Below are positions 48,581 through 58,155 of a DNA stretch of 64,000 bases, in pieces. Each line of letters begins with the position of its first letter. The first letter of the stretch is position 1. The notes under the pieces are model-generated. The model was given only the letters and a program-made list of their open reading frames with translations, searched no databases and was not told the origin of the DNA. The DNA is from Adiantum capillus-veneris (Eukaryota; Streptophyta; Polypodiopsida; Polypodiales; Pteridaceae). The translations under genes were made by a program, and so were the position numbers. Location of the stretch: contig CM043967.1 in assembly GCA_014529385.2 (NCBI GenBank), forward strand, positions 135,793,182 to 135,857,181, written 5' to 3'.

Positions 48581-49045
48581 ATCGATTTGACGAGGTTCCG
48601 CTTAGACTACAGAAGGGCGAGGTAATAATAGTGGCGGGTTACTATGGATTAAAGAGTGCTACCAGTGCAGTGAAATATCCCTTAAGAATGGATTTTGAGG
48701 TGGTTCGTTGGCCATTAGGTTCATCCAACCTTAGGTGTTTTGCGTACTCTTTTATTTCCCACTGGCTCGAGACTGCTGCTTCCCTTGCAATCGTCTGAGA
48801 TAAGATGGTACAAGATGACCCTTTACCTTGCGAGCGGTAAGACCTACCAAATACCTTTGGTGGGCAAGTACAGCAAGTTTGAGGGGCCTCAGAATACCGA
48901 AAAGATGTTCGAGGTTAGCCTTATTCCTAACCAGGGGTCTAAAGCTACAAAGACGTTCCGCCTTCGAGGTGTAGCTGAGGCCTATGACCAGTTTGACCAC
49001 CCTGACCTCAAAGCACCCGAGATAATCCAACAGCCAGATCCTTGA
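48571..49045 (+). pseudogene. Unknown protein, primase cluster gene 3, with frameshift
   Basis: The first frame (48571-48798) reads MPIDRFDEVPLRLQKGEVII and VAGYYGLKSATSAVKYPL. A second frame, one base over, reads on from about 48760 to 49045 (TLYLASGKTYQIPLVGKYSK, FEVSLIPNQGSKATKTFRLR). The combined length of about 158 codons, the beta-strand-like pattern and the absence of a start with a ribosome site for the second part suggest one gene broken by a one-base shift near 48760. A separate start at ATG 48815 is the alternative. The family is unknown. It ends 13 bp before the hAT insertion. Confidence 0.45.
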
Positions 49046-49050
49046 AAGGT

Positions 49051-49058
49051 CCCTGGTC
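49051..49058. repeat. hAT target-site duplication, left
   Basis: CCCTGGTC pairs with TCCTGGTC at 52179-52186, seven of eight bases. Confidence 0.8.
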
Positions 49059-49333
49059 CATAGTTACAGGGGACGGGGGGGACGGGCCCTAGGGCCGAGG
49101 GACGGCCGTAACCGGGCCGGTAACGGCTGGGAACGCCGAGGGACGGACGGAAAACGGGCCGGACGGGCGGGTCACAGGGGGACGGACCTAGGACGGCCGG
49201 GGCCGGACGGACCGGACGGGGACGGCAGGGGTCGGCCGGGGTCGGATTCAAAAAAAATGGCCGTTTTTTACCGTTTGCAACGGCTCTGTGCAGCCCCAAC
49301 TGCCATATTTTTGAAGCCTTGGCCCTTGGGAGG

Positions 49334-49343
49334 CTATAAAAGG
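49334..49343 (+). promoter_or_regulatory. Candidate TATA box of the hAT transposase
   Basis: CTATAAAAGG lies about 205 bp before the transposase ATG, with a CT-rich leader in between, as in plant class II promoters. Confidence 0.65.
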
Positions 49344-49546
49344 CTCCCTTGGGCCTCTTAATACTCATAGTCTCAATGCTCAATGCTCATTCCATTTCCC
49401 TCAAGCTCAAGGCTCAAGTTTGAACTTTGAAGCTCTCCTCTCCCTCTTCTACCCACTTTGAAGCTCTCCTTTACTCTCTCTCCACACAAGCTCTCCTCTA
49501 ACCCTTCTAACTTCTAAGCTCTACTCTCTCGAGTCTCTCCACCATC

Positions 49547-51772
49547 ATGTCATCTCAAGCCAACTCCACTTCTCAAGCCGCTTCTTCTCGAAGGAGGCCC
49601 GCCGTGCAAACGTGGTCGTGGTGGGATGAAGTCGACTTTAGCTCGCGTGGCAAAGGTGGCGGTGCAAGACCATGGACGTGCAAGCTATGTCCATACAAGA
49701 GATCGGGTGGTTCAAACAAAGTGCGAGCCCATCTTCTTCATGAACCAGGTCACGAGGTGAAGTTTTGCCCTCATGTAGCTCCCGAGACGAGGTTGGATCT
49801 TCTTGAGAAACTCACGGTGTATGAGGTTGCGGAAGCGGCCAAGAGGGGCCGTTTTGTTGCCGTTGATCCCTCCGCCACGGCGACACCGCGAGAGCAAAGG
49901 AAAGCCAACCTTGACGACATCTCTCGAACCTTCAAGAGCCATGGATCTACACCGTCCTCTTCCCTTCCGCATCGCCAAACCACTCTCAACGAAAATTGGA
50001 ATCCTAAATTGAAGGAAGAGGTGGATAGGTCGGTTGCCCGATTCTTCTTCCACGACCACATTGCCTTCCATGCTTCGCGGTGAGTTTCCCTTGGCATATA
50101 CACATTGCAATCTTCCATTTTGTATTCATAATGGGTTATAATTTCTCGACTCTCCATACTAACGCAACATGCTCTATTTTGTGTGGATAGGTCTCCATAC
50201 TTTCGAACCATGGTTACGAAAATAGGGGAATATGGCTCCTCTTATGTGCCACCTTCATCGGAGAGGCTTCGCACCACTCTCCTTGACAAAGAGAAGCTTG
50301 CCGTGGAGCAAGAGGCCCAAGCAACAAAGGATTTGTGGGAGACCAATGGCGTCTCTCTTCTTGTAGCTGGATGGAGCGACACCCGCAAGCGGTCCATCCA
50401 CGGGGTGGTGGCCTACTCTCGGGGGGAGATGTACTTTGTGGAGTCACATGATGCATCTGATAGTGGCAAGGCCGCCGAGATGCTTGCTACGGAGTGGACA
50501 AGCACCATAGAGATCACCGGCCCGGAGAATGTCCTTTGTATGGTTGCAAATGGAGAGGCGTCAAATAGGGCAGCCGGAGCTATCATTGAAGACATGTATC
50601 CCAGCATCCATGTCACATTTTGCATGGCGCATTGCCTCAATAACCTCCTCAAGGACATAGGAAACTTGTCATGGATTTCACCCACCATTGGTGACGCCTC
50701 TCGAATTGTCTCCTTTGTGCTCAACCATCAAAAAGTGCGCCATGAATTCTCAAAGAGGAGCCACTTGTCTTTGCTCAAATATTCAGAGACAAGATTTGCA
50801 TTCAATTGGCTTATGCTAGGCCGCTTGTCTACATGTGGCGGAGCCTTAAGGGGCCTCTTTCTCAGTGATGAGTTCCAGGCCATGCCGGAGTCTACATCAG
50901 CAGTAGGATTGAAATGCCGAGAATGGGCCAACGACGCCGCTTGGTGGGAGGAGGTGAAGACTCTTGACGCCATGGTCAAGCCTATTCTACACCTACTTCG
51001 AGTGGTGGATGGCTTGCAGCAATGCATTGGCAAAGTCTATGAAGCCATGGATCGGATGATAGAGGCACTTGAGAAGCTTGTGCCTGACCCTGTTCAGTAT
51101 GCGGAGATTCATGGCTTGTGTGAGTCGAGGTGGAATGGATACTACTCTCCACTTCATGCGGCAGCTTATGTGCTTGACCCTGAGTTTCAAGGAAGGCGTC
51201 AAGAGACCGACAAGGAGGTGAGCAAAGGATGGCGGCTTGCATTGGAGCGCCTTGAGCCTAGCAGTGACATTAGGCGCAAGATTAGAGACGAGCTACTCAA
51301 CTACAGGCAAAAGAAGGGCTCCTATGGATGTGTAGATGCACAGCTTGATCGCAACAAGATTGGCTCGGTTTTGTGGTGGGAGGACCATGGAGGAGATGGC
51401 CCACATTTGCAGCGCTTGGCTGTTCGTGTCCTTAGCCAAGCATGTACCACTAGTTGCTTGGAGCAACTATGGAGTGTGTACAGCCACATTGCCTCTAAGA
51501 AGAGGAATCGCCTTGGGGTTCAGAGGGCCAATGATTTGGTGTTTGTGAGCGCTAACTTGCGCATGCTTGCCAAGAGCGTCACACACAAGGCAGATCCTTT
51601 CATTGAGTGGGAGATGGCACAAGAGAATCCATCTATAGCCGATACTCTTTTGGAGGAGCTAGAGGAGAATTTCGAGCCTCAATGCGAGCCTCCCGAGCCG
51701 GAGCCCTCATACATTGCTGACGACCTCGACTACGACGACGATGTGGAGATTCAGCAGGCGAGCACTTCTTGA
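49547..51772 (+). CDS. hAT transposase, two exons (intron 50080-50190)
   Basis: Exon 1 is 49547-50079 and exon 2 is 50191-51772, giving 704 residues. The 111-bp intron has GT (GGTGAGTTT) and AG (GGATAG) borders and restores one frame. A BED-type finger lies at about residues 43-70 (WTCKLCPY, then VRAHLLHEPGH). The DUF659/transposase core begins near 200. A first acidic site lies in VAGWSDTRKRS (D241). The usual second aspartate motif (TDNASN) reads NGEASN at about 298-303, so that Asp is missing. The hAT C-terminal dimerisation region is at about 596-640 (CLEQLWSVYSHIASKKRNRL) with the Glu of the triad plausible at 602. The C-terminus is acidic. It would cut out and reinsert hAT ends. The frame is intact but activity is doubtful. 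Confidence 0.9.
50080..50190 (+). other. Intron of the hAT transposase
   Basis: GT-AG borders lie in a T-rich sequence. It contains a stop in the exon-1 frame, so splicing is needed to join the BED finger to the catalytic core. Confidence 0.85.
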
Positions 51773-52178
51773 GTTTGATGATCATTGATCACTCGACTCT
51801 CGAGTCTAGACTCTTGAGTCTACGACTCTACCTACTACATAGCCCTTTATACTTTTTGTTATCCTTGAGGCCTCAGGCTTGTCCTAAGTCCTTTAGGCTT
51901 TTTGACTCTTGAGCCCTTGTGGCATGCACTTCTCATTTTGTATCGATCGATCATCGATGTTTTATTAGCACATTTCAGCCTATATGACTCGTGTTCTTCG
52001 GTCTATTTAGTGTAAATTTATGGTCAAAGTGATGCTCTATGTGTGTGGCATGTGTGTAGGTCAAAAAATGCCAAAAAAACTCTCTTTTTTTTTTGCCGTT
52101 CCGACCCCGTCCCCGTTTCCTGACTTTTGCCGTCCCGACCCCGTTCCCGACCCCGACCCGCCGTCCCATGTAACTATG
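51773..52178 (+). other. hAT 3' region and right terminal repeat
   Basis: No gene is seen. It holds the transposase 3' UTR and the subterminal GACCCCG/CCCGACC repeats that mirror the left end. Confidence 0.7.
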
Positions 52179-52192
52179 TCCTGGTCACCCCA

Positions 52193-52390
52193 ATGAGTTT
52201 TCCAGTTGCAAGCAGCGTTGAGGGGGACCAAGAGGTCATGATCCTACGATACGTAAAAATCCTAGAGGCGGAAAGGAGGGCACGGCAAGGGGATCCTAAG
52301 CGATGCAGGAAGATTCGTGCCCATCCATTTTTCAGCCGCCTTCTACATGGGATTTCATTAACCGTGCATAAAACAGGTGGAGGGAGATAA
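52193..52390 (+). CDS. Small basic protein, primase cluster gene 4
   Basis: 65 residues starting MSFPVASSVEGDQEVMILRY and ending VHKTGGGR. It is basic in the middle (RRARQGDPKRCRKIR). The start lies only seven bases after the hAT target duplication, so before the insertion it was about 20 bp from gene 3. It ends three bases before the primase ATG. The family is not recognised. Confidence 0.45.
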   Translation: MSFPVASSVEGDQEVMILRYVKILEAERRARQGDPKRCRKIRAHPFFSRLLHGISLTVHKTGGGR

Positions 52391-52393
52391 CTA

Positions 52394-53116
52394 ATGGTTG
52401 ATAGAACAGAGGGGGAGCCACTGGCTCAATGCTTGATCCCCTTGTCGTCTTTAGAGTTTGAGTTGATCTGCGACCTTTTGAACTGCGGGTGCCACTTGTT
52501 TTTCCAAAAGGGAAAACAACGTCTCCCAGCGGATAAAGAACGGAGGGTTATCAGAGAAGATTTAGTAGGAGATTGCGCAATAAGGGCACCAGATCCCAGA
52601 GGGTCTATAGGGTTGGGGGTGGATTCGCTACCTCACGGAATTGGCCTTATAGATATGGACGATCCCTTTGTTGCGTGCGCAATTAGAAACTACCTTGGGA
52701 ATGACGGTTCCTTTATACAAGAAAGGACTCCCTCAGGTGGCCTTCATCTTTGGGAGCGGGGGATTCCTCTCTGGGAGAAACCTATGAAGGGCGGTTTGTG
52801 TTCAGCAGACGCCCATGTAGAGTATTTTTCCAACGGGAGAATAACCATCTTGGGAGAGGGCCATGAGGTATATAAGAGGGCCCCCCTTGCCGGGTTAGGC
52901 GTGTTCCCACGTCCTCTCTGGCCCGCCCAGGAGGGCTGCGTAGCTGAGGTTAGAGCGCCTATTCTTAAGGGTACCCGGTGGAACACTCTTTACGGACAGG
53001 TGATGGGTAACCGGGCTATGCAAAAGGAGACCCTCCTCTCTCAAGCTCACTATCTTTGCGACCCCCCCTTTGAGAAGGAAAAGGAGCTCGACCTATTGAA
53101 GATCCTTGAAAAATGA
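52394..53116 (+). CDS. Archaeo-eukaryotic primase (prim-pol) domain protein
   Basis: 240 residues from ATG 52394; GGTGGAGGGAG seven bases upstream could act as a ribosome site. Three prim-pol motifs are present in order: metal-binding IDMDD at 86-90, SGGLHLW at 114-120, and VEYFSNGRITILG at 142-154. EDLVGDCAIRAP and SIGLGVDSLPHG at 55-82 fit the domain's N-terminal strands. Such enzymes make primers or extend DNA in plasmids, phages and viruses. Here the helicase partner is not visible. The TGA at 53114-53116 looks like a mutated CGA, because the same frame stays open for 31 more codons (VEEQAGEHRGET). It is probably a truncated replication protein. The similarity is by motif only. Confidence 0.72.
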   Translation: MVDRTEGEPLAQCLIPLSSLEFELICDLLNCGCHLFFQKGKQRLPADKERRVIREDLVGDCAIRAPDPRGSIGLGVDSLPHGIGLIDMDDPFVACAIRNYLGNDGSFIQERTPSGGLHLWERGIPLWEKPMKGGLCSADAHVEYFSNGRITILGEGHEVYKRAPLAGLGVFPRPLWPAQEGCVAEVRAPILKGTRWNTLYGQVMGNRAMQKETLLSQAHYLCDPPFEKEKELDLLKILEK

Positions 53117-53346
53117 GTAGAGGAACAGGCGGGCGAACATAGAGGAGAAACGGCCAAGTTGGACCTCGAGTTGGACGCCCACATAGGGGGCGTTACTGGC
53201 CGATTGGTTTAAGGATACCTCGGCCTACCTGCTTCCAGACGAGGAGTATAAAAATCAAAAGGTGGGATAGCCCACCCGGATGGGCTTACGAGATGCTCAA
53301 TAAGATAGAGGAGGTAAACTCTATATGTCCCTATACATGAACGTAA
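53117..53346 (+). pseudogene. Decayed C-terminal continuation of the primase gene
   Basis: Three successive frames look coding: VEEQAGEHRGETAKLDLELD in the primase frame to 53212, then LLADWFKDTSAYLLPDEEYK one frame over, then WDSPPGWAYEMLNKIEEV in a third to about 53340. Hydrophobic/acidic patterning continues across them, suggesting one protein hit by two small indels. No known domain is recognised. Confidence 0.45.
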
Positions 53347-53567
53347 GCGCTAACACCCCCTCCCAACAATAGATGATCATCGAGCAAATGAACAATTCAA
53401 TGGAGCATGCATTAAAGGGTTTGAGTGAGCCAAAAGATTCACCTGCACTGGATGGAAGCTTTGTACATGGCCATGGCGGAAGCTCTAGAACACATGACCG
53501 ATCCATGCTCTTCTCCGATCACCAATGAAAATGTGCGAGGAAGAGAAACTGTACATGTTTCTAGGAG
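53347..53567 (+). other. Edge of the primase cluster; no clear gene
   Basis: A 51-codon frame at 53371-53526 (MIIEQMNNSMEHALKGLSEP) is open but has no recognised family. Base composition shifts toward the AT-rich repeat that follows, so the insert's right boundary probably lies near 53340-53400. Confidence 0.35.
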
Positions 53568-54748
53568 CGTATGCGTCGGAGAAGGATGGAAAATCAGGAA
53601 TTGACGTCCTAAGATGGCCCATTAGTTTCAGGCATTTTATTCTGCGTTGGAGAAGGATGGAAAATCAGCAATTGACGTCCATTACTTTCAGGCATTTTAT
53701 TATATCGCATATAGTGGTGTGCGCTTAAAAGTTTGAATATGCACCTCATGGCTGTGTCTCATCCTTGAGGCCGTTGTCAAAAAATCAAAATAGCCAATTG
53801 AGAAGAGCGGAAGTAGGGGGTGTAAAAAATCAACAAAAAAAAAGAATCTAAAGTGATACCCTCTGCAGCGAGGCAGTGCGCGACAGTTGATGCGAGGAGT
53901 CAGCGAGGCGAGATGCAATAGATGAAGAAGGTATGGGGCACGAGGGCATCGCACGCAGGGAGTTGAGGGCGCTCGTGCAAGACGGTGTCTTGTGCAGGGA
54001 AGGGATGACGTCTATAGTATTTTTTATTTTAAAGTCTCGCGGCGTTAACAGCACCTCGTGGCAGCAGGGTTGGCTGAGGGAAACCTTGTGAGTTCGAAAC
54101 TCTCATAGGACCTTAAAAGGTTAAGGGGCCATGATGGTTGTAGCCTTGATATAGGGGGGGGAATCTTCCCTATATATGAATAAAGTATTGAAGTTGCCAG
54201 TATTGGGGGTATTGTGGGAATATTTCCCTTAAAATTTGAGAGTGTGAACACACAACTACTTTGCAAATGGTAAGAATTAAAAAAGTGATAGTGATGTGGA
54301 CTTTGCCTCATGGCATAACTTGTGTTGATAGCTCCATAGCATCTCTCTGTGCATGTATGCGTCGGAGAAGGATGGAAAATCAGGAATTGACGTCCTAAGC
54401 TGGCCCATTAGTCTCAGGCATTTTATTTTGCGTTGGAGAAGGATGGAAAATCAGGAATTGACATTTATTGCTTTCAGGCATTTTATTATATCGCATATAG
54501 CGGTGTGCGCTTAAAAGTTTGAATATGCACCTCATGGCTGTCTCATCCTTGAGGCCGTTGTCAAAAAATCAAAATAGCCAATTGAGAAGAGCCGAAGAAG
54601 GAAACATTTCCCTTAAAAATTCAGAGTGTGAACACACAACTACTTTGAAAATGGTATGAATTAAAAAAGTGAAAGTGATGTGGACTTTGCCTCATGGCAT
54701 AACTTGTGTTTACTTGTGTTGATAGCTCCATAGCATCTCTCTTCGAAG
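53568..54748. repeat. Imperfect tandem duplication
   Basis: 53568-54345 and 54355-54748 share about 250 bp (GCGTCGGAGAAGGATGG... to AATTGAGAAGAGC) and then about 130 bp (GAGAGTGTGAACACACAACT... to CATAGCATCTCTC). Copy 1 has about 400 extra bases in the middle (53815-54220). Each copy also repeats a GAGAAGGATGGAAAATCAG unit within itself. Confidence 0.85.
54050..54205 (+). mobile_element. Possible tRNA-derived SINE
   Basis: A TGGCAGCAG...GGTTGG A-box-like word starts at 54059, and a GAGTTCGAAAC B-box-like word lies at 54090-54100, about 31 bp apart, close to pol III promoters of plant SINEs. The sequence occurs only in copy 1 of the tandem duplication. A poly(A) or clear target duplication is not obvious. 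Confidence 0.35.
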
Positions 54749-54871
54749 CTTTCGCCAAAAGCTCTGCGACCTCACATCACAAATGATATTTTGCATTAAA
54801 AGATGTATGAAGGTGAAAATTTGCACACGATTATTTTTAAAATGGAAAGAGATGCATTTCGTGCATTACAT

Positions 54872-55098
54872 TGTTGGAATTAGGGTTGCAGAGAAACACA
54901 CACGGCTTGGAGAAGACGAAGGAAGCTCAAGGCACACAATAGAGAGTGTGTTACTTAGTGTGCAATGGAAAGATAGATAGCCCTAGAGTGATGGGCGTAT
55001 ATAAAATGCTCGGGGGGGAAAACCTCCTAAATAGGGGAAAAATGCCCCAGCGGTCCTAGTGTGTTCACACACATCACTACCACATGTATATGGTAACA
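54872..55098 (-). repeat. Copia 3' LTR
   Basis: 227 bp, TGTTGGAATTAGGG to GGTAACA, beside the polypurine tract complement at about 55099-55110. Confidence 0.95.
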
Positions 55099-55109
55099 AA
55101 TCCCCCCTG

Positions 55110-58100
55110 GAGTGATGCGGTGAAAGAGAGATGGCACATGAGTAAGGGAAGTGCCATGCCGTAAGGACATGATCGGTCCACAAAGGGGAGTAAGCCCAAA
55201 GCTTTGCGGAAAGCTTCAAGCTTCTCACGAGACAATGCCTTTGTGAAAAGATCTGCAAGGTTGTCCTGTGTTGGCACATAAGCCAAGCTGATCTCTCTTG
55301 TTGAGAGCCTCTCCCTGACATAGTGGTAATGCACCTCAATGTGCTTTGTGCGAGCATGAAAAACTGGGTTCCTCGCAACTGCCAATGCGCTCTGACTGTC
55401 AGTGTAGATAGTGTTGGCCACAGTGTCGTGTCCAACACCCAAATCAACCATAAAACGTCTAAGCCATACACACTCAACCGTAGTTGTGAAGACTGCCCTG
55501 TACTCAGCCTCACAACTTGAAGTGGCCACAGTAGGTTGCTTCTTGCTCAACCATGATATACATGAACTGCCAAACATGAAACAAAAACCACTTGTGGACA
55601 CTCGCGTGTCAAAACAACCAGCCCAATCTGAGTCCGAAAAAGCATGTAAGTCTGGCGGCAATGATCCTCCCTTGGGATAAAACAAGCCAAGATGTAAAGT
55701 GCCACTAAGATAGCGGAAAATCCTCTTGACAGCCTACCAACTCTTAGACCCTGGGCTATGCATAAATCTGCTGCCCTATGAGACTGCAAACTGAATATCC
55801 GGCCTCGTGTTGCATACATAAATGAGGCAGCCAACAGCAGTTTGGTAAAGAGTGACATCAGCAGGATCGCCAACATCATATAGACTCAAGTTCAAACCTG
55901 TTTCCATGGGAGTGGCAATAGGTTTGCAATCCTCAAGTCCAAACTTACATAGCAATGTCTCTATGTAACTTTTCTGACACAAGGCAATACCACCATCACA
56001 CTACTTAAACTGTATACCCAAGTAATGATGCAACAGCCCCAAATCTTTCATCTTGAAAGTAGCATTCAAATCAGCCTTAAATTCAGCAATATGTCTCTCA
56101 TTTGGTCCAGTGATCAGCAAATCATCAACATAAAGAACCACAATGAGAAGTACATCACCCTCACGCTTTACATACAATGTGCTTTCTGTTGGACTGTTAC
56201 GAAAGCCTCGTTTAACCAAATGAGTGTTAGCTTTCTCATACCAAGCATGGGGAGATTGCTTCAACCCATACAAAGCCTTCTTACATCTGCACACTTTGTC
56301 CTCTTGTCCTTTTATGACAAAACCGCAAGGCTGCGTTACATAAACTTCCTCAAATATGTCACCATTCAAGAAAGCAGTAACAATGTCTAATTGATGTACA
56401 TCCCAACCAAAATGAGCTACCAATGCACATAGAAAACGCACAGTAGTCATACGACAAGTGGGAGCAAAAGTCTCTTCATAATCAATGCCTTTTTGCTGTG
56501 CATAACCCTTTGCAACAAGTCGAGCCTTATGGCAATCGATCTCACCATCCGGCTTGCGTTTCAACTTGTAAACCCACTTCGTACCAATGGCCTTTTTTCC
56601 AGGAGGCAAATCACATAAAGTCCATTTGTCATTTTCTATAAGTGCATCATATTCTGATTGCATGGCAGCCATCCAATTTTCTGAATTCTGTGCTTCATCA
56701 AAAGACAGAGGCTCCTCAACATCATGTAAGCTAGACACAGCCAAAGCATAACAATCTGATGCATAAGATGCATGGCAAGAGCCTGAACGAGTACGGCTAG
56801 GCAAAGGTGCATCCAATTTACTGTCACGCAAAGTGTGCACGTACCAACCAATTTGGCATACCTCTAGCCTGCTCATTTTCAGCCCTTTCCTCATCAAGTA
56901 CATCATGTACATCTGCATCAGTAATAGGCTGATCTGTAACATTTTCAAAAACCCCCATAGGTTGTACATTTGCCTCATTGGAAATTACATTCGTATTTCC
57001 ACCACTGAAAAGAGGTAACAAAGTGTCATAAATGTCTTGTGAGCTTACATTACTGTCTCTAGTACATGATAGCAAGGGCTGAACAGAATCTTCCACAAAC
57101 ACTACATCCCATGAAACCAGAATACGTTTTGTTTGCGGGTGATACAACCTGTAACCTTTGCTTTCAGCACTATAACCAACAAAAATACATTTGACAGCCT
57201 TATCATTCAATTTTCTGCGCTGCACTTGTGGCACCAAAGCATATGCCAAACAGTCAAAAACACGCATGTGCTCACTAGAAGGCTTTCTATCATGCCATGC
57301 TTCATATGGAGTAATAGACTGCAAAGCTTTCGTAGGACATCTGTTTAATACATAAGTGGCACACATGATGGCCTCAAGCCAAAAAGAATGCGGCAAAGCT
57401 TGACTTTTGACCATACATCGTGCCATTTCCGTCAGTGACCTATTTTTTCTCTCAGCAACACCATTTTGCTGAGGTGTATAAGGCACTGTACGTTGGTGTT
57501 TTATCCCACGACTAGCCAGAAATGCATTAAATTCATGAGACATATACTCCCCCCCTCGATCGGAACGGAGGGTGCCCATAGTACATTTTGAGACATTTTC
57601 AGCCATAGCCAGAAATTGTTTGAAGCACATAAAAACTTCAGACTTCTCTTTAAGAGGAAATACCCATGCATGACTGGACTAATCATCAATGAAAGTCACG
57701 AAGTATAGGTAATTGCCCAAGGATGGAGTTTGTATGGGCCCACAAACATCACTATGCACAAGCTGCAACCTGCATGTGGCTCGAACTGAACCATCCTTTG
57801 GAAACTTAGAACGCTGCATCTTACCCAAAATACAGCCTTCACAAACATGTTTGACAGGTGCTTCAAGAGGCGGCAAAGAAGCAACCATATCAGATTTCTG
57901 CAAACACAGCAAACTGGCAAAATTCAAATGACCAAAACGTGCATGCCAAAGTTTTGCATCTGAAATAGACCTTGAATCTGCAACAGCACTTGCAAAATTT
58001 TGTCCACACTTGTCATACAAAGTGGGCTTATACAGCCCACGGCACACAAGGCCAGATGCAACAATTTCATCACCAAAACTGAGATCATGAACTGTACATC

Positions 58101-58155
58101 TGTCATCCACAAATTTGACTACATGTCCAAGTCTAGCAAGGGCGGATACAGACAA
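55110..58155 (-). pseudogene. Copia pol: integrase, reverse transcriptase, RNase H
   Basis: Minus strand. The integrase zinc domain is at 58155-57679 (WHARFGHLNF, CEGCILGK, DVCGPI). The core is at 57630-56824 (LRSDRGGEY, PYTPQQNGVAERKN). RT is at 56978-56001 (GTKWVYKLKRKPDGEI, QLDIVTAFLNGD, catalytic YVDDLLITG) and continues at 55982-55776. RNase H is at 55685-55110 (DSDWAGC, SSCEAEYRA, DSQSAL, DLFTKAL). An in-frame TAG at 57679-57681 cuts the integrase, a shift near 56860 separates it from RT, a TAG follows LGIQFK at 56001-56003, and another break lies near 55776. It is not functional. Confidence 0.94.

Larger units (their letters stand above)
49059..52178 (+). mobile_element. Complete hAT transposon with transposase gene
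   Basis: The ends are CATAGTTACAGGGGACGG and, in reverse complement, CATAGTTACATGGGACGG: a strong terminal inverted repeat. It is flanked by an 8-bp duplication with one change. GGGACGG/GGCCGGACGG-type words crowd both subterminal regions (49068-49245 and 52100-52170), as in hAT elements that bind transposase there. A BED-finger DUF659-type transposase with one intron lies between. It separates gene 3 from gene 4 of the primase cluster. Confidence 0.93.
47626..53346 (+). mobile_element. Primase-bearing compact gene cluster (MORFFO-like), split by a hAT transposon
   Basis: Excluding the hAT element at 49059-52178, about 2.6 kb holds five or more plus-strand reading frames packed end to end. 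Overlaps lie at 48350-48369 and 48571-48580, and there is a 3-bp gap at 52391-52393. One gene has a near-perfect Shine-Dalgarno-like sequence and one can only start at GTG. No introns, LTRs or nuclear-type promoter are visible. The prim-pol gene is the one recognisable product. Gene style points to an organelle, plasmid or phage origin. Mobile reading frames of fern organelles (MORFFO), one with a primase domain as I recall, are the best fit. Frameshifts and stops suggest a decaying nuclear copy. Confidence 0.6.

Noticed and set aside
54059-54100. A genuine tRNA gene
   Set aside because: Only A- and B-box-like words are present; no cloverleaf can be formed by eye.
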